Positions 26,744 to 36,327 are shown, numbered from the stretch's first letter. The stretch: DNA of 64,000 nucleotides from Motiliproteus sp965230185 (GCA_965230185.1 OZ245995.1:186001-250000); one strand, 5' to 3'. Numbers and translations are program-made. The notes: a model not told the origin generated them from the letters alone.

Positions 26744-28303
26744 ATGGCCAAGTTTGTTGATGATCCTGCGATGAGTAATGTCCACACTAACCTGCCGCCC
26801 GCACAGCTGGTGGAACGGGCGGTGGCTCAGGGGGAGGGGGTTCTGGCCGATACCGGCGCTCTGGTGGTTTCCACCGGCAGACGAACCGGACGTTCGCCCA
26901 TGGACCGGTTTATCGTCGAAGAGCCCAGCACCGCCGATGAGATTCACTGGGGACCGGTCAACCGGCCTTTTGATGCTGATCGCTTCGATCTGCTCTGGGA
27001 GCGGGTTGAATCCTGGCTGGCGGATAAAGAGCACTTTGTTGCCACGGTGCATGTAGGGGCGGACAACGGACACTATCTGCCGGTACGAATGACGACTCAG
27101 ACCGCCTGGCAGAACCTGTTCGGCCAGAATCTGTTTATCCGACCACAGGATTACAATCCCAAGGGCAAAGAGGAGTGGCAGATTCTCAATGTCGCCGATT
27201 TCGTCTGTGATCCGGAGCGGGATGGTACCAGCAGCGACGGCTGCGTCATCATCAACTTTGCCCGGCGGCGGGTGCTGCTGGCGGGCATGCGTTATGCGGG
27301 CGAAATGAAAAAGGCGATGTTCAGTGTGCAGAACTTTCTGCTGCCGGAGAAAGACGTGCTGCCGGTGCACTGTTCCGCCAGCGTTACCGAAAACGGCGAC
27401 ACGACCCTGTTTTTCGGCCTTTCCGGTACCGGCAAGACCACCCTGTCTTCAAGCCCCGACAGCTTTCTGATCGGTGACGATGAGCATGGCTGGGGGCGTG
27501 GTGTGGTATTCAATCTGGAAGGAGGCTGTTATGCCAAAACCATCAATCTCAGCCGTGACAACGAGCCGGTTATCTGGGATGCCATCGGGTTTGGCTGTCT
27601 GGTTGAGAACGTGGTCCTTGATGAACGGCGGCATGCGGATTACAGCGATACCAGCCTGACTGAAAACGGTCGTTGTGCGTATCCGCTGGAACATGTCCGT
27701 AAACGGGTAGAGGCTAATCAGGCGGGTGAGCCACGGTCGCTGATTTTCCTGACCTGTGATCTGACCGGCGTGTTGCCGCCGGTGTCGGTACTCAGCAAAG
27801 AGGGCGCCGCCTATCATTTTCTCAGTGGTTACACGGCGCTGGTCGGTTCTACAGAGATAGGCTCCGGCGGTGGTATCCGTTCGACGTTTTCGACCTGTTT
27901 CGGCGCCCCTTTCTTTCCTCGTCCTGCGCAGGAGTATGCGGAGCTGCTGATAAAACGGATTGAGGAGGCCGGCAGCCGGGTTTACCTGGTCAGTACCGGC
28001 TGGACCGGAGGCGGTTATGGTGTTGGTGAGCGATTCAGTATTCCGGTTACCCGAGCCATTGTTGCCGCTATCCAGAATGGAGAACTGGAAGGGGTGGCGA
28101 CACGCCACCTGGACGGGCTCAATCTGGATATTCCGGTGTCTGTGCCGGGAGTGGATGCGGCGCTGCTTAACCCGCGGGAGACCTGGAGCAATCCGGCTGA
28201 ATGGGACGAAAAAGCCCGTGATCTGGCCCGGCAATTTACTGCCAATTTCGAGAAATTCGATGTTTCGGCGTCGATCAGCGCGGCGGGACCGCCGTTGGGA
28301 TGA
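26744..28303 (+). CDS. pckA: Phosphoenolpyruvate carboxykinase (ATP)
   Basis: Converts oxaloacetate and ATP to PEP, the entry to gluconeogenesis. About 519 residues. Substrate loop TGRRTGRSPMDRFIV, kinase P-loop FGLSGTGKTTLS, metal/phosphate IGDDEHGWG, EGGCYAKTINLS and adenine-binding segments are conserved. ATG 26744 (MAKFVDD) or ATG 26771 could be the start; the frame continues to 26714 without support. The cluster yrfG-hslR-hslO-pckA follows the E. coli order. Confidence 0.97.
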   Translation: MAKFVDDPAMSNVHTNLPPAQLVERAVAQGEGVLADTGALVVSTGRRTGRSPMDRFIVEEPSTADEIHWGPVNRPFDADRFDLLWERVESWLADKEHFVATVHVGADNGHYLPVRMTTQTAWQNLFGQNLFIRPQDYNPKGKEEWQILNVADFVCDPERDGTSSDGCVIINFARRRVLLAGMRYAGEMKKAMFSVQNFLLPEKDVLPVHCSASVTENGDTTLFFGLSGTGKTTLSSSPDSFLIGDDEHGWGRGVVFNLEGGCYAKTINLSRDNEPVIWDAIGFGCLVENVVLDERRHADYSDTSLTENGRCAYPLEHVRKRVEANQAGEPRSLIFLTCDLTGVLPPVSVLSKEGAAYHFLSGYTALVGSTEIGSGGGIRSTFSTCFGAPFFPRPAQEYAELLIKRIEEAGSRVYLVSTGWTGGGYGVGERFSIPVTRAIVAAIQNGELEGVATRHLDGLNLDIPVSVPGVDAALLNPRETWSNPAEWDEKARDLARQFTANFEKFDVSASISAAGPPLG

Positions 28304-28436
28304 ATGATAGTAATCTTCGCCGCCTCTTGAAATCAGCGAGTCCGGCCCCATAAACAGCAGATCGTCCGGAATACTGGCAGCGCAGGCGTCGGATTCAGAG
28401 GCCCCGATTACTGAGAGTGGGGCAGTCGTTCTGCGC

Positions 28437-28466
28437 TTACCAATAAAATTCAGTCAGTGTTATGAT
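28437..28466 (+). promoter_or_regulatory. Candidate trxA promoter
   Basis: TTACCA 28437-28442 and TATGAT 28461-28466 with an 18-base spacer, 43 bases before the trxA start. The -35 is weak. Confidence 0.45.
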
Positions 28467-28509
28467 GGACCACTATAGTTAAGCCGCAAATGCCCGGAGA
28501 CAAGATCGA

Positions 28510-28836
28510 ATGAGCGAAAATATCGTCAATGTAACAGATGCCAGCTTTGAAGAAGATGTGCTTAAAGCCGAAGGAGCCGTTCTGGTTGACTACTGGGCAG
28601 AATGGTGTGGCCCCTGCAAAATGATCGCGCCGGTGCTGGAAGAGGTTGCCCGTGACTACGGTGACAAGCTGAAAGTCTGCAAGCTGAATATCGACGAAAA
28701 CAGTGAAACTCCGCCTAAGTTCGGTATCCGTGGTATTCCTACCCTGATGCTGTTCAAGGATGGCAATGTTGAAGCCACCAAAGTGGGCGCACTGTCCAAA
28801 TCTCAGCTGACTGCATTCCTGGACAGCAGTCTCTGA
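28510..28836 (+). CDS. trxA: Thioredoxin 1
   Basis: General disulphide reductase of the cytosol, electron donor to ribonucleotide reductase, PAPS reductase and peroxiredoxins. 108 residues. Active site WCGPCK (Cys33, Cys36), the buried Asp in VLVDYWA, and the cis-proline motif GIRGIPTLMLF are present. A third cysteine, Cys57 in KVCKLNID, sits where E. coli has Ala. It is followed by rho, as in many gammaproteobacteria, with a hairpin between. Confidence 0.97.
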   Translation: MSENIVNVTDASFEEDVLKAEGAVLVDYWAEWCGPCKMIAPVLEEVARDYGDKLKVCKLNIDENSETPPKFGIRGIPTLMLFKDGNVEATKVGALSKSQLTAFLDSSL

Positions 28837-28849
28837 GCGCATACACCAC

Positions 28850-28881
28850 CCGATAAAGCGGCGGGATCGCTGCTTTATCGG
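28850..28881 (+). terminator. Hairpin after trxA, probable terminator or attenuator
   Basis: CCGATAAAGCGGCG-GGAT-CGCTGCTTTATCGG, a stem of fourteen pairs (one G-T) around a four-base loop, followed by a weak T-run (CCTTTATAT). Because rho expression is autogenously attenuated in E. coli in the trxA-rho gap, it may also take part in that control. Confidence 0.6.
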
Positions 28882-29043
28882 TGCCTTTATATAAGATCAT
28901 CATAATTCTTTGATAGTGGTTGCATTCCACCGCGTTAATGGCCAGAATAGGCCACACACCTCCTTCATAGATGTGAACCTTTTCTTATAACTCCCCTCTT
29001 GTTCATCCATTCAGCCGCAAGTGCGCACTCTGACAAATAAACT

Positions 29044-30303
29044 ATGAATCTCAGTGAATTAAAACTAAAACCTGTTGCAGAACTTCTCGAAATCGCCAAA
29101 GACATGGGCATGGACAATCTGGCCCGTTCCCGCAAACAGGATGTCATCTTCTCCATTCTTAAAAAGCACGCAAAAAGCGGTGAAGACATCTATGGCGACG
29201 GCGTGCTGGAAATTCTTCAGGATGGCTTCGGGTTTTTACGTTCCGCCGACAGTTCCTACCTGGCGGGTCCGGACGATATCTATGTTTCACCGAGTCAGAT
29301 TCGTCGCTTTAACCTGCGCAAAGGGGACACCATCGCCGGCAAGATTCGTCCGCCGAAGGATGGTGAGCGCTATTTTGCCCTGCTCAAGGTCGCCGATATC
29401 AACTTTGACCGTCCTGAGCAGGCCAAGAACAAGATTCTGTTTGAAAACCTGACGCCGCTGTTTCCTCAGGACCGGCTGGTGCTGGAGATGGGCAACGGTT
29501 CCAAAGAGGACCTGACCGCCCGGGTGATCGACCTGATTGCACCCATCGGTAAAGGTCAGCGGGCACTGGTGGTCTCCCCGCCAAAAGCCGGTAAGACCCT
29601 GATGCTGCAGAACATTGCTTCATCAATTACCCGCAACAATCCGGAATGCCACCTGATTGTACTGCTGATCGACGAACGTCCGGAAGAAGTAACCGAGATG
29701 CAGCGTTCAGTGCGTGGTGAAGTCGTAGCCAGTACCTTCGATGAACCGCCGGCCCGTCATGTTCAGGTGGCCGATATGGTGATCGAAAAGGCCAAGCGGC
29801 TGGTTGAGCACAAGAAAGACGTGGTGATCCTGCTCGACTCTATCACCCGTCTTGCACGGGCCTACAACACCGTAATTCCTTCCTCAGGTAAGGTGTTGAC
29901 CGGTGGTGTCGATGCGCATGCGCTGGAGCGTCCCAAGCGCTTCTTCGGTGCGGCCCGGAATATTGAAGAGGGTGGCAGCCTGACTATCATCGCCACGGCG
30001 CTGGTTGATACCGGCTCCAAGATGGATGAGGTTATCTTCGAAGAATTTAAGGGAACCGGTAACTCTGAAGTTCATCTGGACCGCAAGGCCGCTGAAAAGC
30101 GGGTGTTCCCGGCTATCAATATTCGCCGCTCCGGCACTCGCCGCGAAGATCTGCTGACCTCTGAAGACGAGCTGCAGCGGATGTGGATTCTGCGAAAATT
30201 GCTGGATTCCATGGAAGATACCGCCGCCGTGGAATTCGTGATCGATAAGCTCAAAGACTTTAAGACCAACGACGAATTCTTTATGTCGATGAAGCGCAAA
30301 TAA
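29044..30303 (+). CDS. rho: Transcription termination factor Rho
   Basis: Hexameric RNA-dependent ATPase that ends transcription. 419 residues. N-terminal helix bundle (MNLSELKLKPVAELLEIA), cold-shock RNA-binding fold (GDGVLEILQDGFGFLRS), Walker A PPKAGKT, Walker B VVILLDSITR, Q-loop region TGGVDAHALERPKRFFGAARN and the R-loop are as in E. coli. The 207-base trxA-rho interval is the likely leader for autogenous control. Confidence 0.99.
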   Translation: MNLSELKLKPVAELLEIAKDMGMDNLARSRKQDVIFSILKKHAKSGEDIYGDGVLEILQDGFGFLRSADSSYLAGPDDIYVSPSQIRRFNLRKGDTIAGKIRPPKDGERYFALLKVADINFDRPEQAKNKILFENLTPLFPQDRLVLEMGNGSKEDLTARVIDLIAPIGKGQRALVVSPPKAGKTLMLQNIASSITRNNPECHLIVLLIDERPEEVTEMQRSVRGEVVASTFDEPPARHVQVADMVIEKAKRLVEHKKDVVILLDSITRLARAYNTVIPSSGKVLTGGVDAHALERPKRFFGAARNIEEGGSLTIIATALVDTGSKMDEVIFEEFKGTGNSEVHLDRKAAEKRVFPAINIRRSGTRREDLLTSEDELQRMWILRKLLDSMEDTAAVEFVIDKLKDFKTNDEFFMSMKRK

Positions 30304-30326
30304 CCTTCAGCGCTCAGAAGATCAGT

Positions 30327-30356
30327 AAAGGGTAAGCCGCAGGCTTACCCTTTTTT
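30327..30356 (+). terminator. rho terminator
   Basis: AAAGGGTAAGCC-GCA-GGCTTACCCTTTTTT: nine to twelve pairs with a three-base loop and six Ts, 24 bases past the stop. Confidence 0.93.
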
Positions 30357-30483
30357 GTATCCCTCCGTTAATCGTCGCTGCCGCTCAGGTTGTTCTTCAG
30401 AGATCTGCTCCGTCGAGGCTTTTCTGGCTCCGGGCTTCAAGAGCCGCTAGAATCTCATCTCCTGCTAATCCGCTGAGATCAAT

Positions 30484-31959
30484 ATGAAATACAAAGACCT
30501 CCGGGAATTTATCGAAAACCTGGAAGCTCAGGGTGAGCTGATAAGGATCAGCACCGAGGTGGATCCCAGCCTCGAGATGACCGAGATCTGTGACCGGACT
30601 CTGCGTGCCGGCGGCCCGGCTCTGTTGTTCGAAAATCCGAAAGGGCACGATATTCCGGTGCTGGCCAACCTGTTTGGTACTCCGCGCCGTGTTGCCATGG
30701 GGATGGGTGAAGACAGCGTTGAGCAGCTGCGGGAAGTGGGTAAGCTGCTGGCTTTTCTGAAGGAGCCTGAACCGCCGAAGGGCATGAAGGACGCCTGGCA
30801 GAAACTGCCGATCTTCAGGCAGGTCATGAATATGGGGCCGAAGGTGGTGAAGCAGGCCCCCTGTCAGACACATGTGCAGAAGGGTGACGAGGTCGATCTG
30901 CGCAGGTTGCCGATCCAGACCTGCTGGCCAAAGGATGCCGCGCCGCTGGTCACCTGGCCGCTGGTGATTACCCGGGGCCCTCATAAAGAGCGGATGAATC
31001 TCGGTATCTACCGACAGCAGCTGATTGGTCGTAACAAACTGATTATGCGCTGGTTGTCTCATCGTGGCGGTGCTCTGGACTTCCGTGAATGGCAGCAGAC
31101 CCATCCCGGTGAGCGTTTCCCGATTTCGGTGGCGCTGGGCGCTGATCCGGCAACGATTCTGGGAGCTGTGACTCCGGTACCGGATACGCTGTCTGAATAC
31201 GCTTTCGCCGGACTGCTGAGAGGGCAGAAAACGGAGCTGGTTAAGTGCCTGACCAATGAACTGATGGTTCCGGCCAGCGCAGAAATTATTCTTGAGGGCT
31301 ATATTGAGCCCGGCGAAATGGCTGACGAAGGACCTTTCGGCGACCACACCGGCTACTACAATGAGGTCGAGAGCTTCCCGGTCTTTACAGTCGAGTGTGT
31401 GACTCACCGCAATCAGCCGATCTATCACAGCACCTATACCGGACGACCGCCCGATGAACCGGCGATTCTCGGGGTTGCTCTGAATGAGGTGTTTATTCCT
31501 ATACTGCAGAAGCAGTATCCGGAAATAGTCGATTTCTATCTGCCGCCGGAAGGTTGCTCCTACCGCCTGGCGGTGGTGACGATCAAAAAGCAATATCCGG
31601 GTCATGCCAAGCGGGTGATGATGGGCGTCTGGTCGTTTTTGCGCCAGTTCATGTACACCAAGTTTGTTATTGTCACCGATGATGATGTCGATGCCCGTAA
31701 CTGGGAAGATGTTATCTGGGCAATGACCACCCGGATGGATCCGGCCCGGGATACGGTGTTTGTTGAAAACACACCGATCGATTATCTTGATTTCGCTTCA
31801 CCGGTACCAAGGCTGGGGTCGAAAATGGGATTTGATGCCACCAATAAGATGGCAGGGGAGACCGAGCGAGAGTGGGGTGAGCCCATTGAAATGTCTGCGG
31901 AAGTCCGCGGCCGGGTCGATGAGATCTGGGACTCGCTGGGAATTAACCTTCAGAACTGA
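30484..31959 (+). CDS. ubiD: 4-hydroxy-3-polyprenylbenzoate decarboxylase UbiD
   Basis: Prenylated-FMN-dependent decarboxylase of ubiquinone synthesis. 491 residues, the normal UbiD length. MKYKDLREFIENLEAQGEL start, GRNKLIMRW and HRGGALDF in the cofactor region, EIILEGYIEPGEMADEGPFGDHTGYY with the catalytic Glu residues, and the C-terminal DATNKMAGE are typical. It needs the prenyl-FMN maker UbiX, not in this window. Followed by a fre-like gene 81 bases on, the order seen in E. coli (ubiD-fre). Confidence 0.97.
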   Translation: MKYKDLREFIENLEAQGELIRISTEVDPSLEMTEICDRTLRAGGPALLFENPKGHDIPVLANLFGTPRRVAMGMGEDSVEQLREVGKLLAFLKEPEPPKGMKDAWQKLPIFRQVMNMGPKVVKQAPCQTHVQKGDEVDLRRLPIQTCWPKDAAPLVTWPLVITRGPHKERMNLGIYRQQLIGRNKLIMRWLSHRGGALDFREWQQTHPGERFPISVALGADPATILGAVTPVPDTLSEYAFAGLLRGQKTELVKCLTNELMVPASAEIILEGYIEPGEMADEGPFGDHTGYYNEVESFPVFTVECVTHRNQPIYHSTYTGRPPDEPAILGVALNEVFIPILQKQYPEIVDFYLPPEGCSYRLAVVTIKKQYPGHAKRVMMGVWSFLRQFMYTKFVIVTDDDVDARNWEDVIWAMTTRMDPARDTVFVENTPIDYLDFASPVPRLGSKMGFDATNKMAGETEREWGEPIEMSAEVRGRVDEIWDSLGINLQN

Positions 31960-32040
31960 AGCTGCCGGGTGAGCAGGATCTCAGATCCTGAGAGTGGCTG
32001 TTCTGAGTAGCGGTATGCTGTAAAAAAAGAGGAATTATCG

Positions 32041-32847
32041 ATGAGCGCTGAAATGACATCTTCATCTGCTGGTAACGGGGAAGAAGGTGCGCTGGCACTC
32101 TGGCCCCAGCTGACCTGTACTTGCCACGTTAAGGGAGTCAGGCATCTGGGTGCTTCCGTATACGAGGTGCTGCTGGAGTTGCCGCAGATGCCGGAAACGC
32201 CCGAAGAGCTGGGCTTTCATGCCGGCCAGTATCTGGAACTGGTGCTGGAAGACGGCCGTGGAGTTCCCTATTCCATCGCTTCCGCGCCTCGTAACAAGGT
32301 GCTTGAGCTGCATATTCTCAATCAGGGGGAGGGTAACCTGTCCAACCGGGTGATGGAGCTGTTTCAGACGCAGTCATCGGTCCAGGTACGGTTGCCGATG
32401 GGGGAGTGTATTCTTACTCCGGAGCATCTGGATGACGATCAGGAGTTGCTGTTTATCGCAGCGGCGACCGGTTTTGGTCAGATGAAGTCGATGATTGAGC
32501 ATGCTCTCGATGAGGGGCTGAAGAATCCGATTCATCTCTACTGGGGGGTGAGGGAGCAGGAGCAGTTTTATCTCCGATGCCTGGCAGATACCTGGGCCAG
32601 GGAACATCCGCAGGTACACTTTGTGCCGGTGGTCTCCGATCAGCCGGAAGGCTGGCAGGGGCGGACCGGATTTGTGCACGAGGCGGTGATGGAAGATTTC
32701 GACAGTCTCGAGAATGTCCGCGCCTATGTCTGTGGTTCTCCGCAGATGGTCTATGCGGTTGAGGATGCGTTTCTCGAGCACGGCCTGAAAGAGGGGCAGA
32801 TATTTTCAGACGTGTTTTCCTATGCACCGAGGCCCGCGAAGCAGTAA
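32041..32847 (+). CDS. fre: NAD(P)H-flavin reductase, Fre-like
   Basis: 268-residue ferredoxin-reductase-fold enzyme. FAD/FMN-binding barrel with GFHAGQYLELVLEDG and the RxYS-type motif varied to VPYSIASAP; NAD(P)-binding domain with FIAAATGFGQMKSMIEHA, and a C-terminal CGSPQMVYAVEDAF. There is no iron-sulfur domain. Fre reduces free flavins for use by other enzymes, and its position after ubiD supports that name. It is longer than E. coli Fre by an N-terminal extension of about 25 residues with LTCTCHVKG, so a relative from a larger reductase is possible. Confidence 0.85.
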   Translation: MSAEMTSSSAGNGEEGALALWPQLTCTCHVKGVRHLGASVYEVLLELPQMPETPEELGFHAGQYLELVLEDGRGVPYSIASAPRNKVLELHILNQGEGNLSNRVMELFQTQSSVQVRLPMGECILTPEHLDDDQELLFIAAATGFGQMKSMIEHALDEGLKNPIHLYWGVREQEQFYLRCLADTWAREHPQVHFVPVVSDQPEGWQGRTGFVHEAVMEDFDSLENVRAYVCGSPQMVYAVEDAFLEHGLKEGQIFSDVFSYAPRPAKQ

Positions 32848-32899
32848 GTCATCTCTGGCTGGTGCCGTCTGACAGGCCCTTGTCGTTTTCGTTGGCATT

Positions 32900-32929
32900 A
32901 AAAAGGCGGCTCTCTGAGCCGCCTTTTTT
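32900..32929 (+). terminator. Terminator after fre, facing hemY
   Basis: AAAAGGCGGCTC-TCT-GAGCCGCCTTTTTT: at least eight G/C-rich pairs and six Ts; its shape would also stop the convergent hemY transcript. Confidence 0.93.
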
Positions 32930-32943
32930 GGTACAGCAAATTA

Positions 32944-34188
32944 TCAGCCGTTGGATGCGGGCAGCGGTAGCTTTGGCAGAGTCGCGGCTACCGACTCGAG
33001 GCTCTCCTCCAGCAGCTTCTTACCGCCTTCAGCATCATCCATGTGATGAAGCAGACGAGCCAGCTCGTTGTAGGTTTCCTGGCTCTTTTCGATATTCAGA
33101 CTCTGTTCGAAGTAATCCCTGGCCTCTTCCCAGCGGGAATTCAGCAGTGACAGGCGTCCCAGGGTCAGCAGCAGCGAGGCGTTGTCGCTGTGCAGGTTGC
33201 GCCAGTCTTCGGCGGCCTGCAGTTGCTTCAGCGGGTTGCTGCTGGCGATCTGACCGTACAGTTTCACCAGATCGTCGCTCCAGCGGTGCCGGACAGCATC
33301 ACGAAGGAAGCTTTCTGCCTTGTCCACGGCACCGTTTTCCGCCAGCTGAGCGACATAATTGGCGACCAGCTCCGGATCGTGGTTGAGTTCACCGGGCAGG
33401 GCCTTCCAGGTCTTGTTCAGCGTCTTCAGGCGGATCTGATCATCGCTGCCAACCGGCAGTGCGGTCAGGGCTTTGTTCATCTGTCCCAGGCAGGCCTGAC
33501 GTTCCAGGTTTTTCAGCTGATCTGCCTTCAGAACGTCGTTCTTCTGCAGGTAGGGAAGCAGGGCTGAAAGCGACTCCCAGTCCTGCTGCTGCAGGTAGAT
33601 CTCTTTCAGCATCTTCAGGATATAGCTGTGGCGCGGGGCCTGGCCCCGAAGTTCTTTCAGTGTTTCCAGTGCCATTTCCAGCTGGCCGCGAGAGACCTGA
33701 ATCTGGGCACGGGTGATACCGATGGCCAGATCAGCCCTGGGCATGGATTTCTGTGCCTGTTGCAGGAAGCGGTCGGAAGCATCGGGCAACCCCTGCTCAT
33801 GAGCGGCGCGGGCGGCAGCCAGGTAGTTGATCAGCGGTGTTTCCGCTTTGTCGGCAGAGTCCACCAGCAGGCGCTGGGCTTTCTGCCACTCACCGGAAGA
33901 GAGCGCCAGCAGGCCGCGCAGGGTTCTGCGATTAGCGCGGACCCGGGTGCGGTTTTCGTTCCAGTCCCGAATCTTGCGGCGACGCTCCAGCAGGTACTGG
34001 AGGAAGCGGATCGCTACGTGCAGGACGATAAAGCCGGCCAGACCAACAATCGCCAGACCCCAGATGCTGGTCTCAACGGTGGTGTCCTGGTAGCTCAGCA
34101 GCACATAGCCGGGGTCCTTGACCATCAGCTCGCCGACAACGGTGCCGACCAGCAGTAGTATCAGTGCGACAATATAAAGCAGTTTCAT
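32944..34188 (-). CDS. hemY: HemY, TPR membrane protein of the haem operon
   Basis: 414 residues. Two N-terminal membrane segments (about 1-20 and 42-62), a short basic linker (RRRKIRDWNENRTRVRANRR) and a long helical-repeat (TPR-like) cytosolic part. It is the last gene of hemCDXY. Despite the name it is not protoporphyrinogen oxidase; in gammaproteobacteria HemY supports late haem synthesis by an unclear scaffolding role. The start overlaps the hemX stop by one base. Confidence 0.93.
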   Translation of the reverse strand: MKLLYIVALILLLVGTVVGELMVKDPGYVLLSYQDTTVETSIWGLAIVGLAGFIVLHVAIRFLQYLLERRRKIRDWNENRTRVRANRRTLRGLLALSSGEWQKAQRLLVDSADKAETPLINYLAAARAAHEQGLPDASDRFLQQAQKSMPRADLAIGITRAQIQVSRGQLEMALETLKELRGQAPRHSYILKMLKEIYLQQQDWESLSALLPYLQKNDVLKADQLKNLERQACLGQMNKALTALPVGSDDQIRLKTLNKTWKALPGELNHDPELVANYVAQLAENGAVDKAESFLRDAVRHRWSDDLVKLYGQIASSNPLKQLQAAEDWRNLHSDNASLLLTLGRLSLLNSRWEEARDYFEQSLNIEKSQETYNELARLLHHMDDAEGGKKLLEESLESVAATLPKLPLPASNG

Positions 34189-35504
34189 CAGGCTGCTCCT
34201 TGGGCTTTATGGACATCGGCCAGGTAGGACTTGAGCGCTTTCAGGGAGGAGCTGATATCCGGCAGGTCAGGCGAAACGTTGACGGTCTTCAGCTCGGTGA
34301 TGCCCTTCAGCAGTGCCTGAGTGGTGCCGTCTTCGGCTTCGAAGTATTTACCGACCCAGTCAGCCGCCTTATTCAGGCTGGCGTCATAGGAACCCTGCTG
34401 ACCCTGCAGGAGCGACAGCTGCGCCTGCTCGATCATCAGGTGCAGATTTTGCTGCAGGAAGTAAACCTGTTCCGGCGACAGCAGCGGCTCAATCGGCTCA
34501 TCGCGGTGCTGGATAACCACCAGTTTCTCCAGCTTGTCCATAGCCTGATTCCAGGAGGTCTTCAGGCCCTGATTCCAGCTCTCGGTGACGGCTTCAGGTG
34601 TGACTTTTTCCAGCAGTACCGGCAGCTCGCGCTTGTCGGAAATAGGGATCAGGCGAAGATTGCTGACCTGTTGATTCAGGGCGGCCAGCTTCAGGAATAT
34701 ACCGTCGATATCCAGCCGGGGCACCGCTTCCAGCGCGGCAACGTCGCTGGCGATGGCCTTGCGAACGTTATAGATGGAAACGTCATCGGTCTCTTTAAGA
34801 ATCTGATCGGAGGACTGCAGCAGCGCCAGCGCGCCGATCGGAGACTTCTCCATAACCACCCGCTGGTTGGCCAGTCGCAGCAGGTATTCCACTTCCGCCA
34901 GCAACCAGTCCTTACGCTTGTCAGTGCCGACCTGGCTGATCTGCTTCATGGAGCGGGTCAGGCGGTCCTGCAGCTCATTGACGTTCTTAGTCTGAGCAGC
35001 CAGTTCGCTTTTAAGCGAGCGGATCTGGGCTTCGGCTGCCGCTGCCTTGCTACCGGCACTGGAGGCTTCACTGAGGCTCTTCTGCAGATTCTGGTCGACC
35101 GAGCTGCTGAGGTCGCCGGTGGTGGACTTCAGCGAGGCGGTTTCAGCTTCCAGGGCCTGCAGCTTCTGGAAACCGTAGCCGGCTACGATCAGCGCACAGA
35201 TGGCCAGCACAAAAGCCAGACCGCCCACCCAGGAGCGTCCTTTTTTAGGCTCTTCGTCCTTTGGCTGCGGCTCCGCTGAATCAGCAGCGCTGGCTTCGTT
35301 CCCGGATTGACTGACGATTACTGCGTCTTCTACGTCAGTGTCAGCGGACGAACTGGTTTTGGCGTCTGCTGCAGGCTGCTCGGTTTCATCCGTGGTTGGC
35401 TGTTGATCGACGGCGTCGGAAATCTCGGTGATGCTGTCGTCGGTGGTCTGCAGGTTCTCCTGCTCCAGGTCTTTGTCATTCATGGATTTTTCCATGTTCA
35501 TCAT
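34188..35504 (-). CDS. hemX: HemX, membrane-anchored protein of the haem operon
   Basis: 438 residues. The N-terminus is acidic and disordered with several possible starts (MMNMEKSMNDKD), a single membrane segment follows at about 93-112 (VGGLAFVLAICALIVAGYGF), then a long coiled-coil and helical periplasmic part (KSELAAQTKNVNELQDRLTR, LLAEVEYLLRLANQRVV). It is often labelled uroporphyrin methyltransferase but has no methyltransferase motifs. Ten bases separate it from hemD. Confidence 0.92.
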   Translation of the reverse strand: MMNMEKSMNDKDLEQENLQTTDDSITEISDAVDQQPTTDETEQPAADAKTSSSADTDVEDAVIVSQSGNEASAADSAEPQPKDEEPKKGRSWVGGLAFVLAICALIVAGYGFQKLQALEAETASLKSTTGDLSSSVDQNLQKSLSEASSAGSKAAAAEAQIRSLKSELAAQTKNVNELQDRLTRSMKQISQVGTDKRKDWLLAEVEYLLRLANQRVVMEKSPIGALALLQSSDQILKETDDVSIYNVRKAIASDVAALEAVPRLDIDGIFLKLAALNQQVSNLRLIPISDKRELPVLLEKVTPEAVTESWNQGLKTSWNQAMDKLEKLVVIQHRDEPIEPLLSPEQVYFLQQNLHLMIEQAQLSLLQGQQGSYDASLNKAADWVGKYFEAEDGTTQALLKGITELKTVNVSPDLPDISSSLKALKSYLADVHKAQGAA

Positions 35505-35514
35505 CCGCAGTAGT

Positions 35515-36315
35515 TTATTGTAGAGAAAGTGTTAAAGCGTTAATCATCGCCTGATCGGTGGCGTTTTTTGCGATCTTCACATCGCGATAACCGAGTTCCA
35601 CTGCCCTGTCGGCAACGCGCTGGCTCGGCACGATCATTAAAATCTGTTGCAGTTGCTCAATCGGTAGTCTGCCATGTTTTCCGCGGCAGAGGCGGTCCAG
35701 ATTCTCCAGAATTTTGACACTGGTAACAAAAATAACCGATGGCAGCAAATTATAAATGATACTTTCGACGTCAGGGTCGTCATATTCCGGCGTTATCCGG
35801 CGGTAGAGTTCAGCATAGTCCACCCTGGCGCCTCTGGATATCAGAGTCTCAGCCAGCAGCTCCCGGCCGCCGACACCGCGGCAGATCAGAATGCGCTGAC
35901 CATTCAGCTGCTGCAGTTCCGGCAGCTGCAGCAGACTTTCCGTATTCATGCCCCCGGCGGCCGAGCTGGAGGCTATATTCTGTTCGTTCAGGCTGCGGGC
36001 GGTAGCGTCACCCACTGCCAGCCAGTGAATCCCCACCGGCAGTTGCGGCCAGTAAGTATCGATCCAGTCTGAGCCGAATCGCGCGGCGTTGGCGCTGACA
36101 AAAATAACCGCGTAATAGTTATCCAGCTCCAGGAAGCAGCTTTTCAGCGCCTGGTGAGCATCGTTGCTGTCATCTGCCGACGCTATCTCCAGTGTCGGGA
36201 AGCGCACCGTTTCAGCGCCGGCGTTGCTGAGCAGCCGGCATAACGGATCGGCCTGATGGGCCGGTCGGGTCACCAGTACCCGCTGCTCATTCAGAGGCTG
36301 ATCCTGCCGCGCCAT
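35515..36315 (-). CDS. hemD: Uroporphyrinogen-III synthase
   Basis: Cyclises hydroxymethylbilane, inverting ring D, to make uroporphyrinogen III. 266 residues of the two-domain HemD fold. Conservation is low in this family, but RVLVTRPAHQADPLCRLL at the start, the middle ICRGVGGRELLAETLISRGA, and IFVTSVKILENL followed by QQILMIVPSQRVADRAVELG are recognisable. It lies 12 bases after hemC. Confidence 0.93.
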   Translation of the reverse strand: MARQDQPLNEQRVLVTRPAHQADPLCRLLSNAGAETVRFPTLEIASADDSNDAHQALKSCFLELDNYYAVIFVSANAARFGSDWIDTYWPQLPVGIHWLAVGDATARSLNEQNIASSSAAGGMNTESLLQLPELQQLNGQRILICRGVGGRELLAETLISRGARVDYAELYRRITPEYDDPDVESIIYNLLPSVIFVTSVKILENLDRLCRGKHGRLPIEQLQQILMIVPSQRVADRAVELGYRDVKIAKNATDQAMINALTLSLQ

Positions 36316-36327
36316 CGGTAAACGGTC

